Assembly (NCBI RefSeq): GCF_020400605.1
Contig: NZ_JAINRD010000005.1
Location: 353,991 to 417,990 of the forward strand
DNA: 64,000 bases
DNA from: Streptomyces aculeolatus
Lineage (GTDB): Bacteria; Actinomycetota; Actinomycetes; Streptomycetales; Streptomycetaceae
Direction: 5' to 3'
Both the position numbers and the translations under genes were made by a program. The notes under the pieces are model-generated. The model was not told where the DNA came from, searched no databases, and saw only the letters and a program-made list of their open reading frames with translations. Of the stretch, positions 32,402-40,836 are shown one piece after another (the first letter of the stretch is position 1; each line of letters starts with the position of its first letter).

Positions 32402-32905
32402 CTACCCGGCGCGCAGCCAGGCGTCGAGAGCGGCGAAGTCCGCGTCGGTGAGGCCCCGGCCGGGATCGACGCGGTGCAGCAGCGCGCGTGCCGGGTGGTG
32501 CGCGGCGACCCAGGCGCGGTCGGCTGCGGTGATCTCGTCGTCGACCCACGCGAACGGCCGCCCGGCCGCCCAGTCGACCAGCAGCGGGGTCTTCCAGTGC
32601 AACCCGCCGGGGCCGTCCGCCCCGTCCGGCTCCGGGATGTCGACCACCGGCAGCTCCGGCAGGCCGAGGAGCGGGGCGACGGCCTCGTTGGCGTCGGCCT
32701 GCCAGGTCGTGGCCCACACCAGGTCGCACGGCAGCGCCGCGAGCCGGGGCCCGTCGGCCGGTTCGACCCGGGCCAGCAGCGGGTTCCCGGTGCCGGGCGC
32801 CGGCCGCGCCGCGCGGCCGGGGCGGCGGCCGGTCCAGGTGGGGCCGAACGGGATGAGGGGGCCGTCGACGTCGAGGAAGAGCAGCGGGCGTAAGGAGTCG
32901 GTCAC
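32402..32905 (-). CDS. HAD-superfamily-like protein
   Basis: A 167-residue protein with the HAD motif I pattern LLFLDVDGPLIPFGPTW near the N-terminus, motif II-like DLVWATTWQADANEAVAPLL (Thr after a hydrophobic strand) and a late acidic motif FAWVDDEITAADRAW. This matches the small HAD family seen alone or fused to RNA-repair proteins in actinobacteria. A phosphatase activity is plausible but the substrate is unknown. It is convergent with the ABC pair. Confidence 0.8.
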   Translation of the reverse strand: MTDSLRPLLFLDVDGPLIPFGPTWTGRRPGRAARPAPGTGNPLLARVEPADGPRLAALPCDLVWATTWQADANEAVAPLLGLPELPVVDIPEPDGADGPGGLHWKTPLLVDWAAGRPFAWVDDEITAADRAWVAAHHPARALLHRVDPGRGLTDADFAALDAWLRAG

Positions 32906-33317
32906 AGCCGCACGTTAGGGCAAGGCCGCCCGGTGGTCACCTCATGTGGTCGGCGGTTGCATGGGCTCCCCACTCCGGCCGCTTTCGACCGCTACCGACC
33001 GATTCGGTGCCGAGTTCGGACATCGACAAGACCCAGGGCACTCAGCGTGTCCGCTCTAGCACGTTAAGTGACCGGAATGCTATCCTTCGTTTCGGCTTTC
33101 ACACCATGAAAGTTGACGATTTCCTCTCCGGTAACCGCAGCTCAGCGCACGCGTCACTGGACTGGACCATAAAGGGTGGCGGTCCCCCCTTCTCAGGCAG
33201 GCCTTCCTGTGCGTCACTTTTGTCGTGTACGCATCAGATTATCGGTCTGTCCGTACACGCAGCACCAGCACCGCCTCTCCCCACCCCCACAGAGCACACG
33301 AGTGCCAGGAGGCCGCG
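32906..33317. other. Gene-free region upstream of the GH25 lysozyme
   Basis: These 412 bases hold no supported gene and are less GC-rich than the surroundings, suggesting regulation. The 10-mer ATGAAAGTTG at 33107 recurs at 34305, before the beta-helix operon. AT-rich promoter-like patches occur at 33220-33250 (TTTTGTCG, then AGATTATC), but no standard promoter or known riboswitch could be defined. Confidence 0.45.
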
Positions 33318-34220
33318 ATGCACTTGAACACATCACTCACCCACCGCCTCTTCTCCCGCCGGGCCGGCCGCACCCGCGCCGGCGCCGCCGTCGTACTCGG
33401 CGCATCCCTCGCCCTGGTCGCGGGGCTCACCGCGCCGTCGGCCGCATCCTCGCCGGCGGCGGGCAGCGACGCAAAGAAGAAGAACCCCGTACCGCTGGGC
33501 CACGCCTACATGGGCATGGGAGTCGACGCCGAGCAGTCGTCCCCCGACATCAGCCCGATGGACCACACCAGCGGCGTGCAGGGGATCGACATCTCGCACT
33601 GGCAGGGCAGCATCAACTGGTCGTCGGTGCGCAGCGCCGGCATCCAGTTCGCCTGGATGAAGGCGACGGAGGGCACGAGCTACAAGGACCCGTCGTTCAA
33701 CACCAACTACCCGGCCGCGTACCGCGCCGGGGTCATCCGCGGCGCGTACCACTTCGCCCGGCCGAACTCCTCCAGCGGCGCGACCCAGGCCAACTTCTTC
33801 GCCTCCAACGGCGGCGCCTGGTCCCGCGACAACCTGACGCTGCCCGGCGTGCTGGACATCGAGTCCAACCCGTCCGGCGCGACGTGCTACGGGCTCTCCC
33901 AGACCGCGATGCGCAACTGGATCCTCGACTTCTACAACACGTACAAGTCGAGGACCAGCCGTGACGTCGTCATCTACACCAGCCCGAGCTGGTGGAACAC
34001 CTGCACCGGCAACTGGAGCGGCATGTCGTCGCGCAGCCCGCTGTGGGTCGCGCACTGGACCTCCGCGCACAGCCCGTCGCTCCCGAACGGCTTCCCCTTC
34101 TACACGGTGTGGCAGTACACCAGCACCGGCCGGGTGAGCGGCATCTCCGGCAACGTCGACCGCGACAAGTTCAACGGCAGCCGCGACCGGCTGCTGGCGC
34201 TGGCGAACAACACCCCGTAG
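33318..34220 (+). CDS. Secreted GH25 lysozyme (N,O-diacetylmuramidase type)
   Basis: A 300-residue exported muramidase. A Tat-like or Sec signal (SRRAGRTRAGAAVVLGASLA) ends near the SAA motif, followed by a 45-residue spacer and a GH25 domain (about residues 90-295) with GIDISHWQGSINW (catalytic-side Asp), MKATEGTSY, GAYHFARPN, and VLDIESN carrying the acid pair; the end has VWQYTSTGRV. It matches cellosyl/lysozyme M1 from Streptomyces and cleaves the MurNAc-GlcNAc bond. AGGAGG lies just upstream of the ATG. A 13-bp terminator follows. Confidence 0.92.
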   Translation: MHLNTSLTHRLFSRRAGRTRAGAAVVLGASLALVAGLTAPSAASSPAAGSDAKKKNPVPLGHAYMGMGVDAEQSSPDISPMDHTSGVQGIDISHWQGSINWSSVRSAGIQFAWMKATEGTSYKDPSFNTNYPAAYRAGVIRGAYHFARPNSSSGATQANFFASNGGAWSRDNLTLPGVLDIESNPSGATCYGLSQTAMRNWILDFYNTYKSRTSRDVVIYTSPSWWNTCTGNWSGMSSRSPLWVAHWTSAHSPSLPNGFPFYTVWQYTSTGRVSGISGNVDRDKFNGSRDRLLALANNTP

Positions 34221-34240
34221 TACGGGGACCGCATGCGACG

Positions 34241-34271
34241 AAGGGGCCGGCCGGGCGACGGCCGGCCCCTT
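34241..34271 (+). terminator. Terminator of the lysozyme gene
   Basis: AAGGGGCCGGCCG (34241-34253) pairs perfectly with 34259-34271 (13 bp, 5-nt loop). Confidence 0.8.
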
Positions 34272-34329
34272 CCGCACGGGCCCCGCGCCGAGGGGTCACA
34301 AAAGATGAAAGTTGCTCTACTCTTCCGCC

Positions 34330-36564
34330 ATGTCGTGGACGCGTAAGCTCCGAACGGCCCTCCTCCCGCTCCTCGCGCTGGGCGCGCTGCTGCTCACCGC
34401 CGCCCCAGCCGCCGCGCACGAGGAGCGCCCCGTCGAGTTCCCCGACGGCACCGGCAGCGTGCCGACGTACCGCGACGAGGAGCCCGACCTGCTGGTCTGC
34501 AAGCCCGGCCGGGCGGACTTCGAGGCGCGCGTCGCCGACTTCCCCGCCGCGCTGCGCGAGCGCAACCTCCGGCTGTACGAGCGCTGCCGCGACCGCGGCT
34601 ACGAGCACCTGCAGGAGGCCGTCGACGCCGTCGACGCACCCGGCATGACCATCGCCGTGCTGCCCGGCGTCTACCTGGAGGAACCCAGCCGGCCCAAGCC
34701 CACGGGCGCGTGCGCGCGGCTGAAGGCGCCGCGGTCCGACTTCGGCTACCAGATCCTGTCGTACGCGCAGCAGGAGCGCTGCCCGCACAACCAGAACCTC
34801 GTCGCGATCATGGGCAAGCGGGACCTGCAGATCGAGGGCACCGGCGCCGACCGCGGCGACGTCGTCATCGACGGCCAGTACCGCAAGCTCAACGTGATCC
34901 GCGCGGACGCCGCCGACGGCGTCTACTTCCGCAACTTCACCGCCCAGCGCTCCACCTTCAACTCGCTGTACGTGCTGGCCGCGGACGGCTTCGTCATCGA
35001 CGACGTGCTCACCCGGTGGAACGACGAGTACGGCTTCCTGACCTTCGCCTCCGACCACGGCCTGTACCGCGACTGCGAGTCGTACGGCAACGGCGACTCC
35101 GGCATCTACCCGGGCAGCGCCTCCGACATCAACGACGGCCGCGGCTACGACGTCGACCGCTACGCCATCGAGATCACCGGCTGCCGCAGCCACCACAACA
35201 TGGTCGGCTACTCCGGCACCGCGGGCGACTCCGTCTGGGTGCACGACAACGAGTTCGACCACAACATGGGCGGCGCCTCGATGGACAGCGCCTTCCCCGG
35301 GCACCCCGGACTGCCGCAGAACCACGCGAAGTTCGAGCGGAACCTCATCCACGACAACAACCAGAACTACTACCCGTACGTCGCCGACGGCACCTGCGCC
35401 AAGGAGCCCGCGGAACGCGGCTACGAGCAGGGCGTGGTCTGCCCGCAGATATCCATGCCGCCCGGGACCGGCATCATCACCGCGGGCGGCAACTGGAACG
35501 TCTACCAGGACAACTGGATCTACGGGCACCAGCGCGCGGGGGTCTACCTCAACGCCGTCCCCGCGTTCATCCGCGGCGAGGGCGCGCTCGGCAAGCAGCT
35601 CGACACCTCGCACCACAACCGCTACGCCGGCAACCACCTCGGCGTCGACCGGGCGGGCAACGAGCGGCCCAACAAGACGGACGTGTGGTGGGACGGGCAG
35701 GGCGAGGGCAACTGCTGGCAGCAGGACGCGGGGGCGAGCAACCCGCGCACGCTGCCGGAGTGCGGCTCGCGGCCGGGCGACGTCTCCGGCGGCTCGGACC
35801 GGATCGTCGGCGAGCCGGTGAAGCTGGCGCAGCTGCTGGTGTGCGCGGAGTACGACGTGCAGGCGCGGAAGCTGCCCGCGGGGTGCGACTGGTACGGGGC
35901 GCGGGGCATCGAGCGGATCGAGGTGCAGATCGCGCTGGCCGTGGCGGTGGTGCTGGGGCTGGTCGGCGGGGTGCTGTGGTGGCGGCTGCTGCGGCGCGAC
36001 GCGGTGGCCGCGGGCGCGGCCGTGGCGGGGGCGGCGGGGCTGGTGCTCGACGTGGTCGGGTCCGCGAGTTCGTACGCGCACACGTGGGTGCCGGTCGTCG
36101 CACTGGTGCTGACGGGCGCGTGGTGGACGGCGACCGGACTGCGGCTGCGGGCCCGACCGGCGCCGGGGCGGCCGGGGTTCACGTGGGTCACGGTGGCGAT
36201 GGGCGTGCTGACCCTGCTGGACGCCTTCGACAAGTCGGTGCTGCTGATCCCGTGGATTCCGCTGAGCCCGGCGTGGCTGCGGACCCTGCTGGGGCTGGTG
36301 TGGGTGATCTGGGCGGTGATCGCGGTGGCCAGGCGCGCGCCCGCGGCGGACCCGGTGGCGGGCTCGGCGGCGGGTCCGGCGGAGGAGACGGAGACGGAGC
36401 ACGCAACGGAGCCCGGACCGGATACGGAGACGCACCCGGTGCCGGACCCGAAGCCAGGTCCGAAGCCAGGTCCGAAGACGCCCCCGGAGCCGGGCCGCCC
36501 CGGCGCCGGTCCCGGGCCCCGGCCGGGGCCCGGGGGTCCCGCCCCGGAGGCCGGCCTCGCATGA
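34330..36564 (+). CDS. Exported parallel beta-helix protein with C-terminal membrane domain
   Basis: A 744-residue protein. A signal peptide (residues 1-29) is followed by about 480 exported residues that read as a right-handed beta-helix (NosD-like): repeats such as DVVIDGQYRKLNVIRADAAD, VLAADGFVIDDVLTRWNDEY and GCRSHHNMVGYSGTAGDSVW, with many His and Asp. Five hydrophobic segments follow (about 535-690), then a Pro/Gly/Glu tail. TACTCT at 34318-34323 predicts a leaderless start at the ATG. The stop overlaps the next gene. NosD helps copper-site assembly; with a cupredoxin partner here, a metal-linked role is suggested but unproven. A sugar-lyase-like role is the alternative. Confidence 0.75.
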   Translation: MSWTRKLRTALLPLLALGALLLTAAPAAAHEERPVEFPDGTGSVPTYRDEEPDLLVCKPGRADFEARVADFPAALRERNLRLYERCRDRGYEHLQEAVDAVDAPGMTIAVLPGVYLEEPSRPKPTGACARLKAPRSDFGYQILSYAQQERCPHNQNLVAIMGKRDLQIEGTGADRGDVVIDGQYRKLNVIRADAADGVYFRNFTAQRSTFNSLYVLAADGFVIDDVLTRWNDEYGFLTFASDHGLYRDCESYGNGDSGIYPGSASDINDGRGYDVDRYAIEITGCRSHHNMVGYSGTAGDSVWVHDNEFDHNMGGASMDSAFPGHPGLPQNHAKFERNLIHDNNQNYYPYVADGTCAKEPAERGYEQGVVCPQISMPPGTGIITAGGNWNVYQDNWIYGHQRAGVYLNAVPAFIRGEGALGKQLDTSHHNRYAGNHLGVDRAGNERPNKTDVWWDGQGEGNCWQQDAGASNPRTLPECGSRPGDVSGGSDRIVGEPVKLAQLLVCAEYDVQARKLPAGCDWYGARGIERIEVQIALAVAVVLGLVGGVLWWRLLRRDAVAAGAAVAGAAGLVLDVVGSASSYAHTWVPVVALVLTGAWWTATGLRLRARPAPGRPGFTWVTVAMGVLTLLDAFDKSVLLIPWIPLSPAWLRTLLGLVWVIWAVIAVARRAPAADPVAGSAAGPAEETETEHATEPGPDTETHPVPDPKPGPKPGPKTPPEPGRPGAGPGPRPGPGGPAPEAGLA

Positions 36565-37013
36565 GCCGCCGCTCCCTCTCTCCCGCCACCCGTCCGGCCG
36601 CCGTCGCGCTCCTGCTGGCCGGCGTCCTCGTCGCCGCCGGCTGCTCCCGCGGCGACACCCACCACGAACCCGGCACCGGCCACGAGGTCGCCACCGGTTC
36701 CGTCCCGCCCGCCACCGACGTGCCCGACCGCGGCGCCAACGGCTCGGACGCCGGCACCACCGTCGAGATCGCCGTACGGGACGGCAGGGTCACCCCCGCG
36801 CCCGGACGCGTCGAGGTGGGGCTCGGCGGGCGCGTGGTACTCCTCGTCACCAGCGACACCGCCGACGAACTCCACGTCCACGGCTACGACGAGTCCGCGC
36901 ACCTGCCCGCGGGCGAGCCCGTCGAGCTGGCGTTCACCGCGGACCGCGCCGGGGTGTTCGACGTCGAGACGCACGGCTCGGGGCTCGTCGTCACCCAGCT
37001 CATGGTGCGCTGA
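36561..37013 (+). CDS. Cupredoxin-like lipoprotein
   Basis: A 150-residue lipoprotein: signal with lipobox VAAGC, a 40-residue His/Gly/Asp linker, and a cupredoxin-like beta-sandwich (about residues 65-150) with VEIAVRDGRVTPAPGRVEVG, DELHVHGYDESAHLPAGEP and VFDVETHGSGLVVTQLMVR. The HVHGYD and ETHGSG histidines could bind copper, though the usual Cys ligand of blue copper proteins is absent, as in many actinobacterial EfeO-like cupredoxin domains. ATG overlaps the upstream stop (ATGA), and the end overlaps the next ATG (TGATG). Confidence 0.75.
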   Translation: MSRRSLSPATRPAAVALLLAGVLVAAGCSRGDTHHEPGTGHEVATGSVPPATDVPDRGANGSDAGTTVEIAVRDGRVTPAPGRVEVGLGGRVVLLVTSDTADELHVHGYDESAHLPAGEPVELAFTADRAGVFDVETHGSGLVVTQLMVR

Positions 37014-38296
37014 TGCCCCTCGCCCACGGCGTCGGCGGCACCCAGGACCTGCCGATACCCGCCTTCTACGCCTACGCCGGCGGCTTCGCCGCCCTGCTCG
37101 TCTCCTTCCTCGCCCTCGGCCTGCTGTGGCCCGAACCCCGCTACGCCGGCGCCACCGCCGGCCGCCCCCTGCCCCGCGCCGTGCAGCGCCTCGCCGCCTC
37201 GCCCGCCCTGCGCCGCAGCGCCGCGGCCGCGGGACTCGCCGCCGCCGCGTTCGTCGCCGGCCATCTGCTCCTCGGCCCCGACGACCCCGCCCGCAACCCC
37301 GCGCCCGGCGCGGTCTACGTGCTCCTGTGGGTCGGCCTCGTCCCCGCCTCCCTCCTCCTCGGCCCCGTATGGCGCCTGCTCAACCCGCTCCGTACGCTCC
37401 ACGCCCTCGCCTGCCGCGCCCTGGGCCGCGACCCTTCCGCCGGCCGGCCGCTGCCCCCGTGGCTCGGCCACCGGCCCGCCGCCGCCGGGCTGCTGGCGTT
37501 CACCTGGCTGGAGCTGGCCGCGCCGGAACCGGCCGCCACCACCGCCCTGTCGGCCTTCCTCGCCGCCCACGCCGCCGTCCAGCTCACCGGCGCGGCGCTC
37601 CACGGCGAGCGCTGGTTCGCGCAGTGCGACCCCTTCGAGGCGTACAGCGCGCTGCTCGCGCGGCTGTCCCCCGTCGGCCGCCGCCCCGCCGACGGCGTGC
37701 TCGTCCTGCGCTCCCCCCTCGCCGGCCTCGACGCCACCCCCGCCCTCCCGGGGCTGACCGCCGTCCTGTGCGTACTCCTCGGCTCGACCGCCTACGACGG
37801 CTTCTCCGCCGCCCCCTCCTGGATCGACACCCTGCAGACCTCGTCCCTCGGCCGCACCGCCACCGCCACGCTCGGCCTGCTCGCCGCCGTCGCCCTCGTC
37901 GCCGCCCTGTACGCCGCCTGCGCGGCGGCCGTCCGCCTGGTCTCCGGGCGCCTCGCCCACCCGCTGTCCGCCTTCGCCCACTCCCTCCTGCCGATCGCGC
38001 TCGGCTACCTCGTCGCCCACTACTTCACGCTCTTCGTCACCGAGGGCCCGCGTACCGTCACGATCGCATCCGGCACCGACAACCCGCCCCCGGCCGACCC
38101 GCTCCTGTCCCCCGGCGGCCTCGCCGCGCTCCAGGTCCTCGCCGTCGTCACCGGCCACGTCCTCGGCGTCGTCGCCGCCCACGACCGCGCCGTCCGGCTC
38201 TTCCCGGCCGCCCGCGCGGTCGCCGGCCAACTGCCGCTGCTCGCGCTGATGGTCTGCTACACGGTCGGCGGCCTGACCCTCCTGCTGGCCGCGTAG
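37013..38296 (+). CDS. Polytopic membrane protein of the beta-helix/cupredoxin operon
   Basis: A 427-residue protein with about nine to ten hydrophobic segments, no recognised transporter family and few charged residues within them. A conserved-looking patch is HGERWFAQCDPFEAYSALLA. Later loops include SGTDNPPPADPLLSPGG, and the last helices hold His residues (AAHDRAVRLF). The ATG is coupled to the lipoprotein stop. Together with the two upstream genes it looks like a dedicated envelope complex. Nineteen bases downstream is a TetR gene that may control the unit. Confidence 0.7.
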   Translation: MPLAHGVGGTQDLPIPAFYAYAGGFAALLVSFLALGLLWPEPRYAGATAGRPLPRAVQRLAASPALRRSAAAAGLAAAAFVAGHLLLGPDDPARNPAPGAVYVLLWVGLVPASLLLGPVWRLLNPLRTLHALACRALGRDPSAGRPLPPWLGHRPAAAGLLAFTWLELAAPEPAATTALSAFLAAHAAVQLTGAALHGERWFAQCDPFEAYSALLARLSPVGRRPADGVLVLRSPLAGLDATPALPGLTAVLCVLLGSTAYDGFSAAPSWIDTLQTSSLGRTATATLGLLAAVALVAALYAACAAAVRLVSGRLAHPLSAFAHSLLPIALGYLVAHYFTLFVTEGPRTVTIASGTDNPPPADPLLSPGGLAALQVLAVVTGHVLGVVAAHDRAVRLFPAARAVAGQLPLLALMVCYTVGGLTLLLAA

Positions 38297-38314
38297 CGCG
38301 GGCGGTGCGGCACC

Positions 38315-38917
38315 ATGGACGACGTGAGCTCCCCCTCCCTCCGCCGCACCCCCGTCCAGCAGCGCAGCGCCGAGCGGCTGGCCCGGATCCTCGACGCGTG
38401 CGCCGAACTCCTCGACGAGACCGGCTACGAGGAGCTGACGACCAGCGCCGTCGCCGACCGCGCCGGCGTCCCCATCGGCTCCGTGTACCGCTTCTTCCCC
38501 AACAAGCGCGCGCTCGCCGACGCCCTCGCCGCCCGCAACCTCGACGACTTCACCGGCCGCGTCACCCGCCGGCTGGCCGCCGAGCCCGCGCAGGCCGGCT
38601 GGCGGCGCATCCTGGACTCGATGCTGGCGGAGTACGTCGCGATGATGCGTACGGTGCCGGGCTTCGCGCAGGTCGACTTCGAGGCCAACGACCCGGTCGC
38701 CGCCCGGCTCTGCGACATCCTCGCGGAGCGGCTGTCCCTGCCGGTGACGGCCTCGCTCCAGCGCTCCTGCCTGGTGGCGGTGGAGGCGGCCGACGCGCTG
38801 CTCCAACTGGCCTTCCGCGCCGACCCGGAGGGCGACGCGGCCCTCCTGGCGGAGACCCGCACGCTGCTGCACGCGTACCTGTCGCGCTCACTGGATCCGC
38901 CGTCGGCCCCCGGGTGA
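38315..38917 (+). CDS. TetR-family transcriptional regulator
   Basis: A 200-residue regulator. The N-terminal HTH is typical: RILDACAELLDETGYEELTT, SAVADRAGVPIGSVYRFFPN, then KRALADALA. The C-terminal ligand domain is helical (MLAEYVAMMRTVPGFAQVDF). The ATG lies 19 bases after the membrane protein gene, so it is likely the last gene of that operon or regulates it. It is convergent with the metallo-beta-lactamase-fold gene. The ligand is unknown. Confidence 0.88.
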   Translation: MDDVSSPSLRRTPVQQRSAERLARILDACAELLDETGYEELTTSAVADRAGVPIGSVYRFFPNKRALADALAARNLDDFTGRVTRRLAAEPAQAGWRRILDSMLAEYVAMMRTVPGFAQVDFEANDPVAARLCDILAERLSLPVTASLQRSCLVAVEAADALLQLAFRADPEGDAALLAETRTLLHAYLSRSLDPPSAPG

Positions 38918-38932
38918 ACCCCGGGCGGGGGC

Positions 38933-39670
38933 TCAGCCGGCCAGGGCCGCCGTCACGTCCTCCCGGCGCCGGGGTGCGTCGTGGCTCTCCACGTACCACT
39001 CGAACTCGCCGCTCACCAGCCCGCGCGCCAGCGCCAGGTCCGGTTCCGGCTCCACCCCCGCCGCCCGCAGGTGGTACGGCGGCGGGTAGTAGCAGTCGCC
39101 CACGAACAGGACGCCCTCCGACGGCACCGCCACCACGGTCGAGTCCGCCGCGTGGCCGCCGCCGACGTGCCGCAGCTCCGCCGTCACTCCCCCGAGCCGG
39201 ATCAGGTGCCGGTCGGTGAACGTCTCGTCGGGCGGCACGATGCGCAGGGCGTCCCAGCCGTCCTCCGCCATCGCGCGCAGGCGTGCCGTGTAGCTCGGGA
39301 CGAGCCGCGGGTCGCGCGCCATCCCGGCCCGTACGTACGCCTGCGACCACGGCTTCGCCGCCTCCGCGCGCAGCGCCTTCGCCGTCAGCTCGTGCGCGGT
39401 CACCGGCACGCCCCACTCCTGCGCGCCCCAGACGTGGTCCCAGTGGTGGTGGGTGTGGACGAGGCGCCGCGCCCGCGGCAGGCCCGCACCGCCGAGGGCG
39501 TTGCGGATCCGGCGGGCCAGCGCCGGGCTGTGGCCCGCGTCGACGAGCAGGCAGCCGTCGTCCCCGGCGATCACCCCGACGCCCGCCTGCACCCGGTCCG
39601 GGTCGGGGTGGTGCGGCCACACCCACACCCGCTCCGTGACCCGCACCAGACCCGGCACCGCCTCGGCCAT
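38933..39670 (-). CDS. Metallo-beta-lactamase-fold hydrolase
   Basis: A 245-residue MBL-fold protein. The zinc motif HTHHHWDH (residues 72-79) is the HxHxDH signature, later ligands are in ELRHVGGGHAADSTVVAV and VLFVGDCYY. The first strand pair GVGVIAGDDGCLLVDAGHSP is typical. Start ATG at 39670 with GGAGG upstream; TATAGT at 39719-39714 on the minus strand gives a likely own -10, in the gap after the sulfotransferase gene. It may be unrelated to the wall-polymer cluster, or be its last member. Substrate unknown. Confidence 0.85.
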   Translation of the reverse strand: MAEAVPGLVRVTERVWVWPHHPDPDRVQAGVGVIAGDDGCLLVDAGHSPALARRIRNALGGAGLPRARRLVHTHHHWDHVWGAQEWGVPVTAHELTAKALRAEAAKPWSQAYVRAGMARDPRLVPSYTARLRAMAEDGWDALRIVPPDETFTDRHLIRLGGVTAELRHVGGGHAADSTVVAVPSEGVLFVGDCYYPPPYHLRAAGVEPEPDLALARGLVSGEFEWYVESHDAPRRREDVTAALAG

Positions 39671-39747
39671 CTCCGCGCCTCCCTCTCCCCCGGTCAACAG
39701 GTCCCGGCCCCGGACTATATGCCGGGTCCCCGCGCCGCGGCCCCGGA

Positions 39748-40836
39748 CTACGGGGACTCGGCCGCCGCCTGCAGCGCCCCGGCCAACGCCGCGTACGCCG
39801 CGGCCACCGGCAGCCGCGGCTCGGCGCCGCGCCGGGCCCCGCCGCCGTCACCGGCATCGCCGGGACCCGCGTCCGCGGCGGGCGCCGCCGGCACCAGCGC
39901 GTCGAGGTCTCCCACCACCCGCACCCCCGACTCCCTGATGCCCGCCACCATCTCCGCGCCGACCTCCGCCGCCGCCCGCCGCGCCCACGCCGGGGTGGCG
40001 ATCCGCTCCGCGTCCCCCGCCGGCACGTGCGCGCCGCGCAGCCGGCGCACCAGTTCCTCGCGTACCAGCTTGCGTTCCGCCGCCGGGCGTTCGGCCCTGG
40101 ACAGCTCCCTGTTCACCAGCCGCAGCACCTCCACCTCCCCGGCGGTCAGCGACCGGTTGGCGAACCCGTCCTGCTCGGGCCGGAGCACCCCGTCCGGCAG
40201 CCCCAGCAGCCCCTCGAAGGCGCGCAGGTGCGCCAGCGGATCGGCCTGGTCGACGACGACCACCGTGAGGTTGTCCGCGCCGGCCGCAGCCGCCCAGCGC
40301 GCCACCAGTTCGTCGTGCCGGTGCCGCCGCCAGAACGACGGCGTCGGCTTGCGGTACGGCGGTCTGCGCAGCATGCCGTCGAGCCACTTGTCGTACGCGT
40401 GGTGGTGGCCGGACTTGATGTACTCCTGCCACTGCGACGGCAGGATCTTGACCAGCGGCCGCAGTGTGACGACGACGTGCACCCGGTCCCCGCCGAGTCC
40501 GTCGACCACCGCCTTCGCCGCGCCCGCGTCCGCGTTGGCGAACCGCTCGCTGCTGACGACGACGCGGCGCCGCCGCCCCGCTGCGGCGACCTCCGCGCAC
40601 AGCTTCTCCCAGTGCGCCATGCTCGGCGCCTCCAGGCTGTGCACGGGCGTCCCGCCGGCGATGGCCGCGGCGGCGTGCGCCGGCTGCCGCGCGGCGCCCG
40701 CGTACCGTACGCCGTGGGCCGCCAGCGTGCGCCGGCCGTGGTGGAACGCCCCCTGGAGCGTCGTGGTCCCGGTCTTGTGCGGCCCGATGTGCACCAGCCG
40801 GGTACCCGGCGGGAGCGCGCCCTGCCGCCGCGCCAT
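39748..40836 (-). CDS. PAPS-type sulfotransferase B of the wall-polymer cluster
   Basis: A 362-residue soluble protein. The N-terminus RLVHIGPHKTGTTTLQGAFH has the 5'-phosphosulfate-binding loop (GPHKTGTT), and RRVVVSSERFANADAGAA fits the 3'-phosphate-binding strand-helix with its Ser. It transfers sulfate from PAPS to a hydroxyl of, presumably, the glycopolymer. It shares a long segment with sulfotransferase A (LVKILPSQWQEYIKSG; TPSFWRRHRHDELVARW), so they are paralogues with different acceptor loops. The C-terminus is Ala/Gly/Asp-rich. ATG overlaps the stop of the pyruvyltransferase (TGATG). Confidence 0.8.
   Translation of the reverse strand: MARRQGALPPGTRLVHIGPHKTGTTTLQGAFHHGRRTLAAHGVRYAGAARQPAHAAAAIAGGTPVHSLEAPSMAHWEKLCAEVAAAGRRRRVVVSSERFANADAGAAKAVVDGLGGDRVHVVVTLRPLVKILPSQWQEYIKSGHHHAYDKWLDGMLRRPPYRKPTPSFWRRHRHDELVARWAAAAGADNLTVVVVDQADPLAHLRAFEGLLGLPDGVLRPEQDGFANRSLTAGEVEVLRLVNRELSRAERPAAERKLVREELVRRLRGAHVPAGDAERIATPAWARRAAAEVGAEMVAGIRESGVRVVGDLDALVPAAPAADAGPGDAGDGGGARRGAEPRLPVAAAYAALAGALQAAAESP

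Noticed and set aside
32906..33317. Possible ydaO-type riboswitch upstream of a wall hydrolase
   Set aside because: Such elements precede some Streptomyces hydrolase genes, but the conserved core of that class could not be seen here.
32944..33327. Plus-strand frame upstream of the lysozyme
   Set aside because: No domain, irregular composition, overlaps the lysozyme ribosome-binding region.
39705..39750. 13-base direct repeat CGGCCCCGGACTA at 39705 and 39738
   Set aside because: Short, GC-rich and partly overlapping the sulfotransferase stop; no evident function beyond chance.
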